64,000 nucleotides of DNA, taken from Trichopria drosophilae (lineage: Eukaryota; Arthropoda; Insecta; Hymenoptera; Diapriidae). Each line of letters starts with the position of its first letter. The stretch's first letter is position 1. A program made the position numbers and the translations under genes. Below are positions 1 through 12,159 of this stretch, piece after piece. Below the pieces are notes generated by a model. It made no database searches. It saw only the letters and a program-made list of their open reading frames with translations, and was not told where the DNA came from. Location: NCBI GenBank assembly GCA_030407085.1, contig CM059582.1, positions 54,015,001-54,079,000 of the forward strand. Direction: 5' to 3'.

Positions 1-573
1 AGGGTTGTTTCTTTGGTAATACCAGCATTATTTACGAGAATATCGACCGATCCCAAATTATCGTTAATCCACGCAAACGCAGAGACCACACTTTCCTCGT
101 TTGAAATATCGCATTCCATTGCATGGAGTGCTCCTTTCAGTTCGGAATCTTCATCTGCCAATTCCCGAATTTTGTCAACTCTTCGAGCTAATCCAACGAC
201 AATGAGTCCTAAAATCAAACTCATGATTTATTTAAAATTAAATGTATCTCATGTGTAGAGGAGCTTTTGGTTTACATGAAAATGTTAAACCTTTAATTAC
301 TAGTTTTTGCATCAAAATATTGCCAATATGGGTTTTATTTGAATGAATCGTTATCACTATAATTTATGTGCAATTTGTTTAATTGTTACGCAGTTTGAAA
401 ACAACCGAAATTTTTACTAAAGGCTAGTGAACAGAAATAATAATTTTTGTTAAATATTATAAATATGGATGAGCAATTTACATACCATTTTCCACAAATT
501 TTTTCACAATAGCCGCTCCTATTCCTGCACTAGCCCCTGTAACAACAGCAACCTTTCCCTTCCACCGATCCAT
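1..573 (-). CDS. Short-chain dehydrogenase/reductase (farnesol dehydrogenase-like), 5' part
   Basis: Two exons are readable: 573-486 (29 codons plus one base) and 208-1, which continues beyond the window. The donor is AATG|GTATGT and the acceptor TTTTAG|GA; the join restores a Gly codon. The 98-plus residues begin [20 protein letters not shown], giving the SDR cofactor loop TGxxxGIG at about residues 12-19, then a Rossmann strand (LIVVGLARR), an acidic CDIS turn, and the NNAG motif (ILVNNAG) near residue 90. This order is typical of classical NADP(H) SDRs and matches insect enzymes annotated farnesol dehydrogenase or DHRS11, which oxidise alcohols such as farnesol. The catalytic Ser and YxxxK lie outside the window, so substrate is inference. 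The ATG is the first in the exon and fits the family N-terminus. Confidence 0.9.
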
Positions 574-1848
574 GATGTACTGACAGCAAGAGACGAACGA
601 AGTTTATGGAGTGTCCAGGTTCAATCATGTGTTAATGATTGCAAATTGAGAAAAATAAGGTCTATTCGATCTACAAGCTTAAGGAAAAGTAGATGAGAAA
701 TTCAATATCTGCGGTGAACCAAGATACGGACACCGGAAACCCTCAGTTTATTATACATGTATACGGATTCGCGGAAAAAGTACCGAAGCCTTGAAGGTAA
801 CCTTGAAAAATGGTTATGACTTGATGAATGCGTAGCATAGAGATTCAATTACCAACAATATAAATGGTGACATAGGTCCTCGTAATAAGTGAGAAATTAC
901 TCAACATTGGTGACGGCATTACTTATTAATATTTCTTATTATAACCTATTTTAAGCACATAAGGTGTGCAGAACGTAGTTGAGATTTGGTTACAAAATAA
1001 AACATATGCATTAAAAACTAAGAAGAAAATGAATCGTTTATAAAAGCAAACTGTTCAATTAGCAATAATTTGCCTAATAGGTCGTTACTTACGGTAATTG
1101 ATAATTTCTCAACTATATTTCAGAATATTCCGGTGTCAGATACACAAGATTGAATTTTTCAATTTATTTTTTCTTATCGCTTCAAGAAACTTCTTAACGT
1201 TTGAAAAATCAAAATCTGATTTCACAATTCTGACTATAATAAATTCTTCATTCCAGTTCAGAAAATGTTTCATAGTTTTCAAACAATGCCAAATTGTAAA
1301 CTGGAAAATACGTGTCCTACAATAATACAACTTTGGATTCATTATTATTTTGACGAAATTTCCTGAAGAAAAGAAATCGCGTCAACGTTCTCTCCGTTTT
1401 TTGCTCCCTTATTCTATCTATTTATATATCTCATAAAAAAGATTGTATCTGCCAGTACACTTACAACTAATATTGGTTATAAAAATCTAAGAAACTCTGA
1501 AATCGTTTCTCAGACTAATATAAATCAACATAAAAAAGATATAGTAAAAGTTGTAATTGAGATCGTATTTTGAGGAATTTTATCCAAAACAATACAAGGC
1601 ACAAAACCACGTATAGAGAATTTTAAGTTATGTTGTACCCGCACGTTGAATGTAAAGTTTAAAAAAATCTTAAGAACGACGTAATGTTTACATTTGTATT
1701 TACTTTACAAGAACAACATATTTTATATAAACAGCAGAATATATAAGAACATAAAAAAATATGTTACTCATACGTATAAAAAGGGTCTAGATGTAAATGT
1801 GTTACTTATGTTTGTTTCTATTAGTATAGTCTATCACTATTGAGTTGA
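574..1848. other. Intergenic, no feature recognised
   Basis: AT-rich spacer between the 5' end of the SDR gene and the 3' end of the next minus-strand gene. The first part must hold the SDR promoter and 5' UTR, but I see no clear TATA box. Small open frames near 1098-1342 on both strands are low-complexity and have no splice signals or recognisable motif. Confidence 0.5.
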
Positions 1849-4800
1849 TTAATTAATCTTCTTAGCAAGGGCGCTTATTTTCTTTTTTATAGTATTTTTC
1901 AAATCTTCCACAGATAATTTTTCGTCCATTTTTTTAATCATTCTTGCTAGCGCAGCTTTCTTCGATTCTTCGTCTTCATAATTTGAATTCTTCAATCGAG
2001 CTGCCAATCTTGATATGCTGATACCAATTTTAAGAGATCTCAGGACTGTCGATATAACGTAATCACTCGATTTGGCGAAAAAATCTTGTATTACCTCAAA
2101 AGTTTCTTCGGGTCCAAGAGTTGAATCCTCAGCTTTGTCCTAAAATGTTCATAGTATAATAGGGATATGTACGGGTGTCGCTTCCTGCTTTCTCGTTGAC
2201 TCGTTATAAATTGCATTTAAAAATATAGGTGAACTGATATCTATGGATCTACTGATCGACTTGTCTGTGAATAATTCACATATAAAGAAAGAAAGTCATT
2301 AAATTTATATGGAGCATTTAAAGGATGTCGCAAATAATTTTAACTATATTTCTCAAACACATAAATTTAACATTTTAAATTGCCCGATTTATTTTCACTT
2401 GCCTCGTCGCCTTCTCCTCCTTTACTTCGAGTATTTCCCCTTCCATCTTTTATTTCAGAATTTTCTTCTTTATTGTCAGTTTTTGTTGGACTTTCTTCGG
2501 GATGGGTACTGGTAGCATAAGTAACTGTACTATCTGATTCAGAAGTCGTCACGGTATCGTCGGGAGCGTGATCTTCAGCAACAGGTGTCGTTTCAGCAGT
2601 AGACGAATCATCCTTCATGAAATGTATAAAACTATTGCTTATTTTTTTCCATTATATTGCATTGATGTTAATAACAATTTTTTGTTTGAATGGATATTAT
2701 TTTTTTAATTCAATATTATTTTCTTCCGTATGCACGGAAAGAAACATAAGGAAGGTACAGTGAGAAATATGGTTACTTCAGCGAAAAATATGGCAGCGGT
2801 AACTATATTTTTGGCTGTATGCTCCTAACATTTCTTTCCGTATAATTGTAAATTATACAGTTGAATTTTACGGCCGAAGTATCAACACTATTTTTTTAAA
2901 CACTGTTCGCAAAGTAAGCAATTCAAGGACTCTTTTTACTTTACAAAGTGCTCAGAATAATCTGTAAATCGCATTTTATGGAAATTTATAAAAAGAATCC
3001 ACAAAGTGTCTACATTAAGGACACTTGTATCAAAAATAAATTTGTATATATACCTACAATAGGCTTGCTTGCAACTGTAAAATGTGAATGTATGTACCAT
3101 GAAACTTCATTAAACAAAATGCGGATTACATACATCTATACGAACTAGCAATGCCATACAGATGTTTAGGAATGTTTTTTTGTTGGCAACAAATTCTTTA
3201 AGCATTGCGTATCTAAAATGACAGAAAATATATAAAACTTTCCCACATAAATATTGTATACAGAATGTCTCATAATTTATCAAGATCATTGACAGAATCG
3301 TATATAGGGAAATAAAATTCAGTAAATGGGCTTCCGTTGAAATTTCGTAATCACATTCCAATAAGATTTTCAAATCAACTCAGGTGATCTTGTTTAAACT
3401 TATTTAAGCGCCTGTATACACGTTTATCTGGTACAATTTATATTTGGTTTTTATATTTGATTCAGTTCCACTCATCCACTGAGAACAAAAAATGATTAAT
3501 ATTTACATTGAGCCAATGAAATCAGTTCATCGCGTACCTACCATGAAATAAAAACAAAAAACTGAAGCAAATATTCATCAAACTATTAAATAGATGAACT
3601 GCAACGATCAAATCGAAGAAAATTTCATAAATACAATGACAACCGCTTTTTTCAAGGAAGAAACATGCTTCAATCGAAAGAAATATTTCAGCATATGAAA
3701 TATTGCATTGATCCGACCAAATTTTATTTCGTACTATGGAACTTCTATCCACTCAATAAACAAAAACCATAAGTATCATGAACGTTTCATTGCAAGGAGG
3801 AAATCTGTTTCAATGGAAAGAAATATTCCATGACAAGGATGAAATATTTGATGGATTGTTATACACAGTTCATTTGGGAATCAAAAACATCTCTTGACTT
3901 TCTACAGAAAGATTGTTTACATATGAATGGTGACTAGAAAAATCAATAACCTTTGAGGACATTTACTAGAGTAAATATACAGAAAATGGAATCATTTTTC
4001 TATTTTGGTATTTAAAAATCAATTCAGTTATTGCAAGCATTTATGTAAAAACATTTTCATATTCACCCTACAACTAATTGTGCAAAGTCACACTATATTA
4101 TACATTTATAAAAATCAATAACGATAATGCAATTGATATATGTATATTATATTCACCGGCAGAAAATGAATTTGCTCTTCTAATTAATATGTACACCCAT
4201 AAAATTATCTGTTTATTTAATTAACATAAAACATGCGGAACAACAAATCGATTGTCATAATTTGTTACAAGATTATTAATTCAAATATTGGGTAGCTGGA
4301 ATTTGCATGTGATGGATGAGACGAGTATCGAAGGAAGAAAGTTATACAACTACCTGAAATTCGCGTATTTTAGAATGAAATTAACAGGAGAAATTTGAGG
4401 GTCAAAAATTGCTTCATGTCATTGAGCGCGAAGAATCTCTTAAGTTACATAATTATATTTATGAAAGAGGATTTCGAACTTGCGGGGTCATTGAATTTGA
4501 ATGCGTGGTGACTAAACGTTATGCCACAATATGTCTAAAAGTAACCTTGAAAACATTTCGAGCAAGAAAAACAAGTTTTTAATAGGAAAATAAATTTTGT
4601 ACCACATATATGACCCTTATTTGCATATAGTTATTAGCATTTTTGGACGCGTCTTGATACACATGAGACTTGTCGAGATTATATTGCGGTTACGAATTTG
4701 AAAATCTGGTCAGATTTAAATTAGGTCAATAATCTCACAATTGCTTGTATATGACGGAATATGAGACCTTTTAAACATAACTAAATATATAAACTAATTT

Positions 4801-4937
4801 TAGATATAGCTTCGTTACCTCTCTTTTAATACGAGATAATTCTTTATTTCCAATTTCGTAATTATACACCAGAGAAGGTATTCGTTCATTTGCCCTTTGA
4901 TATTGAAGCCCTAAAATTTGAAATAATTTAGTGTTTT
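1849..4937 (-). CDS. Unrecognised multi-exon gene with acidic Ser/Thr-rich exon and Lys-rich helical C-terminus; 5' end unresolved
   Basis: Three exons join in frame. Exon 4937-4819 starts after TTTTACAG in phase 1 and ends GAG|GTAACG. Exon 2612-2403 has 70 codons; it begins DDSSTAETTPVAED and is rich in D, E, S and T. Exon 2139-1849 encodes 96 residues plus a stop and ends ALAKKIN. The last intron must use a GC donor (GAG|GCAAGT at 2402-2397), because the overlapping GT choice changes phase and does not join. The C-terminal exon looks amphipathic and Lys-rich (KKAALARMIKKMDEKLS), probably helical. No cysteines or catalytic motifs are visible in these exons and I do not recognise the family. 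The first exon is not proven; an ORF with a signal-peptide-like start at 5653 is a candidate. The 2.2-kb intron carries a small MITE at 2731-2842. Confidence 0.55.
2397..2405 (-). other. GC-AG splice donor
   Basis: Read on the minus strand the site is GAG|GCAAGT, the textbook strong GC donor. The acceptor is TTTTAG at 2145-2140. Both sides are phase 0, so exon 2612-2403 and exon 2139-1849 form one open frame. Confidence 0.6.
2731..2842. mobile_element. Short MITE with CACGGAAAGAAA terminal inverted repeats
   Basis: The left end reads TATGCACGGAAAGAAACA and the right end, reverse-complemented, TATACGGAAAGAAATG. The inverted ends with TA next to them suggest a Tc1/mariner-type non-autonomous element of about 110 bp. 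It has no coding capacity. It lies in the intron of the minus-strand gene 1849-4937. Confidence 0.55.
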
Positions 4938-5377
4938 CTGTAAAACATATAATATTCAAATAATTTTACCATTACCAGATTCTGGCATCAAGTTTAACTC
5001 AATAATTTGATCACACACGTCGAATTTTATATTTTAAACAATTAATAGCTGTATTAATTATTTGTGTCAATGAGTAAAAAACAATATGAAGTAAAAGAAA
5101 ATAGATTGAGTTCAAAGTAAATTTACCGTGAGAGATTCCCCAAATACTACTAAACACGCACACAAAATGAAATATCATTGTATATTTATAATTACACTGG
5201 CAACAATTTTCCGATTCAATTTAAACGTTCAAATAATATTAATTGCAAGTAATCTTAGCGTATTAATTTCCTTAGTTATAATCCATACTGGATTCCGTTT
5301 ATCTGTCCTATTAAACTGAATCGATGAATTTGCCCGGAGTATGCTTGCGATCGTCATCCGTGATAATTACACATCTA

Positions 5378-5653
5378 TTATTGGCTGTATTTCTCATTAA
5401 TGTCCATTTTCATCGGTTCTAAATCTCGATTAATTTGCTTTGAAGTTTGTTTGAAATACTCTACGAATGCACGTGTAGTTCTTAAATAATAATGATAATG
5501 CTCATCAAAAAACACTTTAAGGAAACTGACTTCAGCATTTATTCTATTGTGATATTGCATATTACACAGACAAAAATCAGTTTGATTATAAATTAAGTTA
5601 ATACTTAGAGTTAAAAACTTTATTGTCACCAACAAAATTAATTTATAGGGCAT
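5378..5653 (-). CDS. Small ORF with signal-peptide-like start (91 residues), uncertain
   Basis: The frame opens MPYKLILLVTIKFLTLS, a positively charged start and hydrophobic stretch like a secretion signal, and continues into a probably helical, charged tail (RTTRAFVEYFKQTSKQ) ending NEKYSQ. It could be a single-exon secreted peptide, or the first exon of the unresolved gene 1849-4937. For the second reading a phase-1 donor is needed, and the only one (A|GCCAAT near the stop) is weak. No family is recognised. Base composition resembles the spacer, so a chance ORF is possible. Confidence 0.25.
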   Translation of the reverse strand: MPYKLILLVTIKFLTLSINLIYNQTDFCLCNMQYHNRINAEVSFLKVFFDEHYHYYLRTTRAFVEYFKQTSKQINRDLEPMKMDINEKYSQ

Positions 5654-8600
5654 ATGTTCGTATAAAACAAAGTTTTTGTGGCTTCTACGTAAACAAGAAA
5701 TGGTTTATTAGAACAAGTCTAAATATTAATGAAATTTCAAAAAATTAGCACTTTTGTAAATACTAAAAAAAATAAGACTTGAATTATGACCAATAGTTAG
5801 CTAATTTGAAGATGTAACAAATAGAAACCTTGTTCGACTGAAAAGTAGACTTCTTTAAATGTCTTAAAACTGTCTTACTGGGCGTCTAAAATGTTGTACC
5901 AAAAATGAGATATTGTTCAAATTCTGGGCTCATTTAGATTACTTAGACTAAAATTGAACCTGTATGCACTGAAAAAAATTCTTTGCGCAAAAAAAGGTAC
6001 AACCGATAGCATAATGAAATAGTAATAATTTCAAATACAAATACAATGAGAAAAATATTCATAAATCATGAATTTCAATTTTTATATAAAAAAAGTTCAT
6101 CTGCCATTTTTAGATTGTTTGGATTTGGTTAAGGAAGTATTTCCATTTTACCTTCAACAAATTCACTAATATAGTGATCTACTTTCCACTTTTTGAAAAA
6201 TTTATATTTAGAAAACAATAAAACGTTAGAAACATTTTGAAAAAATTTAAGAATTTCAAAACTGGAAATTATTATCATACGTAAATTTGGTTAAGGTTTT
6301 ATCATCTAAGTTTGTCTACACTTCTACATTGACCTTAGTAGGAGAAATCTGTTGAGGACATTGACAGAGCTCTCAAATATCAAGTTCAAACATCACTTTA
6401 AAAAAGTAGAGAGTTTTCACTAAATTGTGTTTTTGAACATATTATTAACATCAATCCATAAATACATTTAAAAATAAATACATATTTCTATTAAATATTT
6501 AATATTCATTTTTATATAAGTAATTTAAGAAGAAAAGGGACGTAGAGGCCTATGACCTGGTGCATAATGTAGAATAAAACAGTATCTATTAACTAACTTT
6601 AAATAGATGCCATCTTGATGATCGCCTTATTCAGAGCAGTTACAAATCATGTGATCAAGATCTTCAAGTGAATAATTACATTCGCACAATCAACAGTAAG
6701 GAATAATTGAGAACATAGTGACGCCGACGTTTCTTTGCGGCACATTAAACACCAGTATTTGTAGGCACGGTTTTAAGTTATTATTATTAAAACAATAAAT
6801 AGACCATCAGACTTTATATATGGTGCCTAAATATACATTAATAACTGCACTAGAACAAGTTGCCGATTTCTGTCTAGGAGTTCTGCAACATAAAAAAAGT
6901 TACTCAAAATTCTCAACTCGGCAGTATAATTTCTGAAATATATTTATTTATGAAAATATTGTTGTTAAAGTATGAATAAATTGTAGAGGGATAAAATATC
7001 TCTTTAGAATCAGTAAGGAAGACTTTAAAACATTTCTCATCCTTAGATTTATAATCTATTAAAATAACCTTTATTTCATGGCCGTTAAGGTGCTTTAATA
7101 CAAACAATGGCATCATCCAGGTTTGGATAAAAATATTAATTATTTTATACGTAAAATATCGAGAAACACCAAAATACACTTAATTCTGACCAGGTCCATT
7201 TTCCGATTCAAATCAAAGAAGCATTGGATAAAATACAAACCCTAGTAGAAAATGAGTCCAGATTTTGGCTAGTTTCTGTCTAGTTCTGTTATTTCTCATG
7301 TTAAAGGTATAGGGAAAATGGGAAGTGTAACAAAAAACTGAACAGATTTCTACCAGGGAATGTCAAAGCCATTTATTATTTCAAATATTATATACTAAAA
7401 GAAGAACATTTTGAAATGTACAGAAAACTACCTAAAGGTTAACTGTTCTTATACAAATGTGATAATGAAACATTCTAGGAAGAAAATAAGTCTGTATTTG
7501 TGCCGTAAGTCCTATTAGCCTGATCACGTTCGCTTTCGAACATAGGTAAAGTGAGAGAAACACGTGTGTCAAGTAGGTCGATGAGTAAGGTCATTGAATC
7601 AGCAAAATTCGGAGGCCTAGCAGGGTTCATTAAATTCGATGTGCAAAATAAACGGTACATCAATCTTACATAATTAAGAGTGGATTGTTTTTGTTTAATT
7701 ACGTAAAAATGCATATAATGTGCAAAAAAGTTACCTTTTGAGTAATTCAAAATTTGTAATTATAGTAATGACTAGCACTTTTTGTAATGCTGCCAATAAT
7801 TATCTACTGGAAGGGAGTAGGCTTTATTTACATGTGTATTACACAAATGTATATAATAAGAGAAGCGGACCTCCTTATTAATGATACTGCAGATTGAATC
7901 GTTGAACGTGACATGAGCAAACAATCGAACATGGGTAGATAAAATTTTTCTAGAAAGTTAAACCTATCTACTATCTGAGCAGTTTAGTCAAAGTACTCCA
8001 AGACATTGCCCTGGAGTAATAGTCATTTGTTCTAACATAAATGCCGAAAAAAAAAGATTTTGCAAAATTAAAAAGAACTAATATAATAACTTGTAAACAA
8101 TATGATATAGTAAGGATTAATAGCATATAAATAGTCGAGGCAAAAAATAGTAATTATTTTTCCATAAACAAAAACCTATAGCGATGTTTTCTCACAAGTT
8201 AAACTCGACACACTGCATTGATGTTTCATTTTTTTTATTATTATAATAATACACATATAACAAATCATTTATAAATGGTCCCCGATTTAAAGAAATTAAT
8301 GTCTTAGCCGAAAAGAATGTTTTATCTAAAAATATACGTTGGAAAAAAATTCTTCCACTTATACGTTTGATAGTGAACTTGAAAAGCGTTATTTACTTTA
8401 ATGCATTGCCTTGTCGGATTTTATGTACCGTTCTAAAAAAAGGTCGATTTTCGTTCTTATCAGAAAATAAATTTTTCGGTAACTGTACTTGCCGATGTAC
8501 AGCACTTTGGTGATTATCCAACACATACGAAAACACTGAATTGTCTACAGATTTTCCATTAATGGGAAATGGTAAATGCTTTTCCATCATTGTTCAAATG

Positions 8601-8880
8601 CGTAAATCGGTACTGTAAAACAGGTTTACGGCATTGGCCCACAAGTGATGGAAGGAGGATTATGAATATTGTGTTAGATGTACCAAGAGACATTTATTTC
8701 GAAGACGCCACAGAGGCTATCGACGGAGAGTACATATGTGACGAAATACAAGAAATGAAGTAGGGGCACTTTGAAATTGGGAAATAGACAAGGAACACAT
8801 CTAGGACAAGGAACTCGGATAAATAGATAAAGGTGTAGGAACGTTAGGCTTTTATAGCCCATACTGTGATTCGGCCGTTC
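5654..8880. other. Intergenic, no confident gene
   Basis: AT-rich sequence. Two minus-strand frames look slightly gene-like. One, about 7615-7475, follows an AG acceptor and reads PPNFADSMTLLIDLLDTRVS before ending TDLFSS-stop. The other is 8590-8393, with charged composition and ending KIRQGNALK-stop. Neither joins to further exons that I can find. They may be decayed exons or chance frames. Confidence 0.4.
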
Positions 8881-8887
8881 TCGGTCC

Positions 8888-8898
8888 TATATATATAA
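8888..8898 (+). promoter_or_regulatory. TATA box of the secreted-protein gene
   Basis: TATATATATAA lies 55 bases before the start codon at 8953. A transcription start about 30 bases downstream would give a 5' leader of only about 35 bases, common for highly expressed insect genes for secreted products. Confidence 0.6.
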
Positions 8899-8952
8899 CC
8901 AAGAAGCACCGAGATCAAAGATACTGTATTTGTTGGTTGATCCAAACACACC

Positions 8953-11900
8953 ATGTCGAAGCTCGGGATCGTTTTTTGTCTCCTCGTCGCTTTGAGCGTA
9001 AGTACAACTGTCAATTACTGTTTTAAATAATGCATATAAATTATTTGTTAAAATGTATTATTTGTATATTCTGCATACTCCTGCAAAAAAAAATAAAAGT
9101 TTTTTCTTTAAATATTATATTTTTTGAGAAAGAACATTTTTCAATCTTCTACGTTTATTTAAATAATAATTAATTTTTATTATTAAATTAATTAAATAAT
9201 AATTATTTATTTTCTTACAAACATTAAATTCTATTACAAGGATGACATGTGTTGGCATTAATTATGATAAATAGTTCAAGAGATGCGAAAAAGTGTACAA
9301 ACTATACAATACCAATTTTTAGTATTTATAACATTACCATAATAAATATCCATTTACGTTAAACCGAGTGAAATGTATAATTAAAATGGGGTTCAGCATG
9401 TTCGAAAAAATTAAAAAAAAAAATAAATCCATATACGAAATGCAATATTATATTCGCTTAATAAATTCTACCGCACATACAATGTATTTTTTCATTTTTT
9501 CGCATATGTTCACTATATATTTTTAAACTATAAACCTCCACTTTTTCAAATTTAGGAATCTTAAAAAATCAGTGTTTAACTTACAGGTAGTGCATGGCAT
9601 CAATTTATTCAACAGGAAAAAAGAAAGACTGGATAAATCTAAGGCTACTCTTGATGAAAAAATACAAAAAACCATCGATAGAATTGTTGGCGTTAGTAAA
9701 AAAAATAAAGAAACTTCAGAAAGTATAAGCAATGCCGTCAAGGAAACCAAATCCCAATTAGATAAAGAACTGCAGGAGCCCTTTTTACATGACCAAAAAA
9801 AGGTAAGGTAAATTTATAGTTTTCATGAGATTGTTGCTTACTATATGATCCTGTTGATGTACTTAAAGGCATTCATTTGGTGTTCTACGTTGAAAAAGAA
9901 CATTTGCACAAATATTCAAAACTAAACATTGAGTAAAAAGGTCTATTAAAATATTCTAACCAATTACCAAATGAAGCCTTTTTATAATATGACAAATATC
10001 TTATACTTGACACATAACCAAACTAAGAAAAAAAGTTTTTTAAACTCAATGAAAATTTATTTAAATCAAACAAATTATTTAATCCCGTTTTGTTGGCATA
10101 ACTACGCAGAATGATTCAAAGCAACAATATTTTTAATTTGAAAAAGTATATCTTGAATTTAATACTATTATTTTTTTAATTTGAATAAATTATTTCTTGA
10201 ATTAAAAACAACCATTTCTTGACTTTAATAAACTGATTTCTTGAGTTTTTAAGAGTGCATTTTAAAGATGTACAGATGAAAAAATTCTGTATAAAACATA
10301 TTTCACATATTTTCGAATACTTCCAAAAGTATATTTGACACATTTGACATGATATTTTATCATTTGTATATAGTAGATACACCAATGCGTTTAAAATCAG
10401 GATATCTACTTGAATGAAAAAAAAAACATAAATATAATGGATTCAATATTATTTTTTCTCAGGGCAAATAAAATTTCGTTCAATTAATTGTGAGGTGAAG
10501 TGAAAATAAAAATTGGATCAAAAACAATGAAACATAAATGCGCAAAAAAAATTCTTTAAATTTGTAATTATCATTCTGTTCAAAGTGTTTTCCATCTGCC
10601 ATGTTTTCCACACAAGATGACATTTTGTCGAAAAGTTTATCACAGTATATATTTCATATCACTTTTAACAACATTTATCAGTGGCCCCTTACTTGCTTTT
10701 TTGTTAATTTTTCTTTTAAGTTACTGTAAATTAAATTATTGTAAATTATCCCAACGTTGAGTTTTTTCAAATGAAAGCTGTTTTTGGTTGCACTCAACTT
10801 AAATCATATATTTTTTTTATCATAATGTCTAAAAAAAGAAGAATTGTTTATTTGAAAACAATAACCTAGCACAGTAATGTCTAGAGAGAATCATATGATG
10901 AATAGTACATACATTTTTTTTAATAGTTTTCTACAGTGCCTTATCTGATCTTATTTGTTCTGCATTGGCATTAGTTTGTGTATTATGGCTGTTAACATAA
11001 TCTTATGGACGGCTCACGTACATTGTACGTATCGTCCTTCGTAAGTCCTTCGAAAAGTATAAAAATTTCGATTAACCCTGAAATTAAAATTATAATAAGC
11101 ATTAAAAACAGAAACTTTTATAAATTTAAATCATTCTTTTCTTTGAGTGTAGCAAAAATGTTATTGTTGAGAGAAATGTAATGATAAAATTATAATTAGA
11201 AACCATTACAACATACCCTGTGATTTTTAAAATATGACAAACATTAACAATATTTATTTCTATAACAGGCCCTAGGTGAAATAGAGAGTATTAAAGAAGA
11301 ATACGACGGTTTGGATTTAACAGATTGTTTAATAACTACCGATGAATTGTTAGTATCCGTAAACAAAAGCATAGCAGACTTTAACGCATGTACTGATATG
11401 CGTATGAAAGAAACGACTGATTATGTAGATACTACAAACCAAAAAACAGATGCGATATTTAAGGCTTTGACAGATTCAAGCGAAGAAAGTGGCAAGTGCC
11501 TTGGATTATTTACAAGGATAATGGCGTATCATAGAGCAGCTGCTTGCTTAAAGAAGGCAAGTAACATTACAAAATATTTCAATATATTCAGTATTTGTAT
11601 ACAAAAATTAATTTTTGTATCATCTACAAATTTCCTTTCTTATAAAATCAGAATTCTAAATTTCGCAATTTGTTAATTACCAGATGATTTTGTAGTAATT
11701 TAATTGCTCTTCAATAAAAACTTATACTGTAACGATTTTTAATACATTTGACTTTTCAAAATTTAATTTCTCACTTTATATTTATGCTATTCGTTTATGT
11801 TACAGATCGACGGCAGAGTTACGAGCCTGATCGATAAGCAAATTACCGATTATGAAAAAGACGTTTCGAAAATTATGGACAAATTGATGACTATAAAACC

Positions 11901-12114
11901 TTCATTTGAAAACTGCAAGAATATGTCAAAACTTGAATTTACTGAAATGAAGACAAAATTGAATTGCGCAATTAACGAATTGAGAGTATGCGCAGATAAA
12001 AAACTGGAAGTGATGGAAGCTGACTATGAAAATAATGAGACTATCGAAGAGAAGGAATCAGATTCGACTCTACCTCCAAGTGAAAATAGCACAAATAATT
12101 CTAGCACTGCCTAA
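8953..12114 (+). CDS. Secreted helical cysteine-containing protein, function unknown (complete, 285 residues)
   Basis: Four exons join in phase 0: 8953-8997, 9587-9802, 11269-11556 and 11806-12114. Exon 1 encodes MSKLGIVFCLLVALS, the core of a signal peptide, with likely cleavage after VHG at residue 19. Exon 2 (residues 16-87) is Lys/Glu-rich and coiled-coil-like. Exons 3 and 4 carry seven cysteines, in contexts such as LTDCLITT, FNACTDM, GKCLGLF, AACLKK, ENCKNM, LNCAIN and RVCADK. The tail is acidic and Ser/Asn-rich with N-glycosylation sequons (NSTNNSSTA). The last intron needs a GC donor (AAG|GCAAGT at 11557). TATA box and poly(A) signal frame the gene. The helical, cysteine-spaced layout loosely recalls secreted insect families such as the TsetseEP/DUF725 group, but I cannot assign it. 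It could be a gut, gland or salivary secretion product. Confidence 0.85.
11554..11562 (+). other. GC-AG splice donor
   Basis: The third exon ends AAG|GCAAGT. The acceptor is TTACAG at 11800-11805. Joining gives KK|IDGR in phase 0. The alternative GT two bases on (GCAA|GTAACA) shifts phase and reaches a stop after about ten codons. Confidence 0.75.
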
Positions 12115-12150
12115 ATTATTTATTTCTTAGTATAAACCAGTATTATTTAA

Positions 12151-12156
12151 AATAAA
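12151..12156 (+). terminator. Poly(A) signal AATAAA
   Basis: AATAAA lies 37 bases after the stop codon of the secreted-protein gene and is followed by a T/GT-rich stretch (TTGTTTTAATTGTG), the usual layout of a cleavage and polyadenylation site. Confidence 0.65.
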
Positions 12157-12159
12157 AAT

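Noticed and set aside
13..258. Plus-strand frame of 81 codons
   Set aside because: It is the antisense shadow of the SDR exon, whose minus-strand reading has family motifs and splice sites.
2367..2618. Met at 2618 as the start of a single-exon protein
   Set aside because: The ATGAAG overlaps a plausible acceptor (ATGAAG|GAT), upstream and downstream exons fit in phase, and the frame runs past the GC donor into low-quality sequence.
4938..4976. A 38-base intron joining ...MPESG to the exon at 4937 in the minus-strand gene
   Set aside because: The frame would fit, but 38 bases is below the usual minimum for insect introns, and the upstream sequence reaches an in-frame stop after about 20 codons.
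5128..5319. Plus-strand frame starting with a signal-peptide-like stretch (MKYHCIFIITLATIF)
   Set aside because: The whole frame is hydrophobic because of A/T bias; it has no promoter, splice site or downstream exon.
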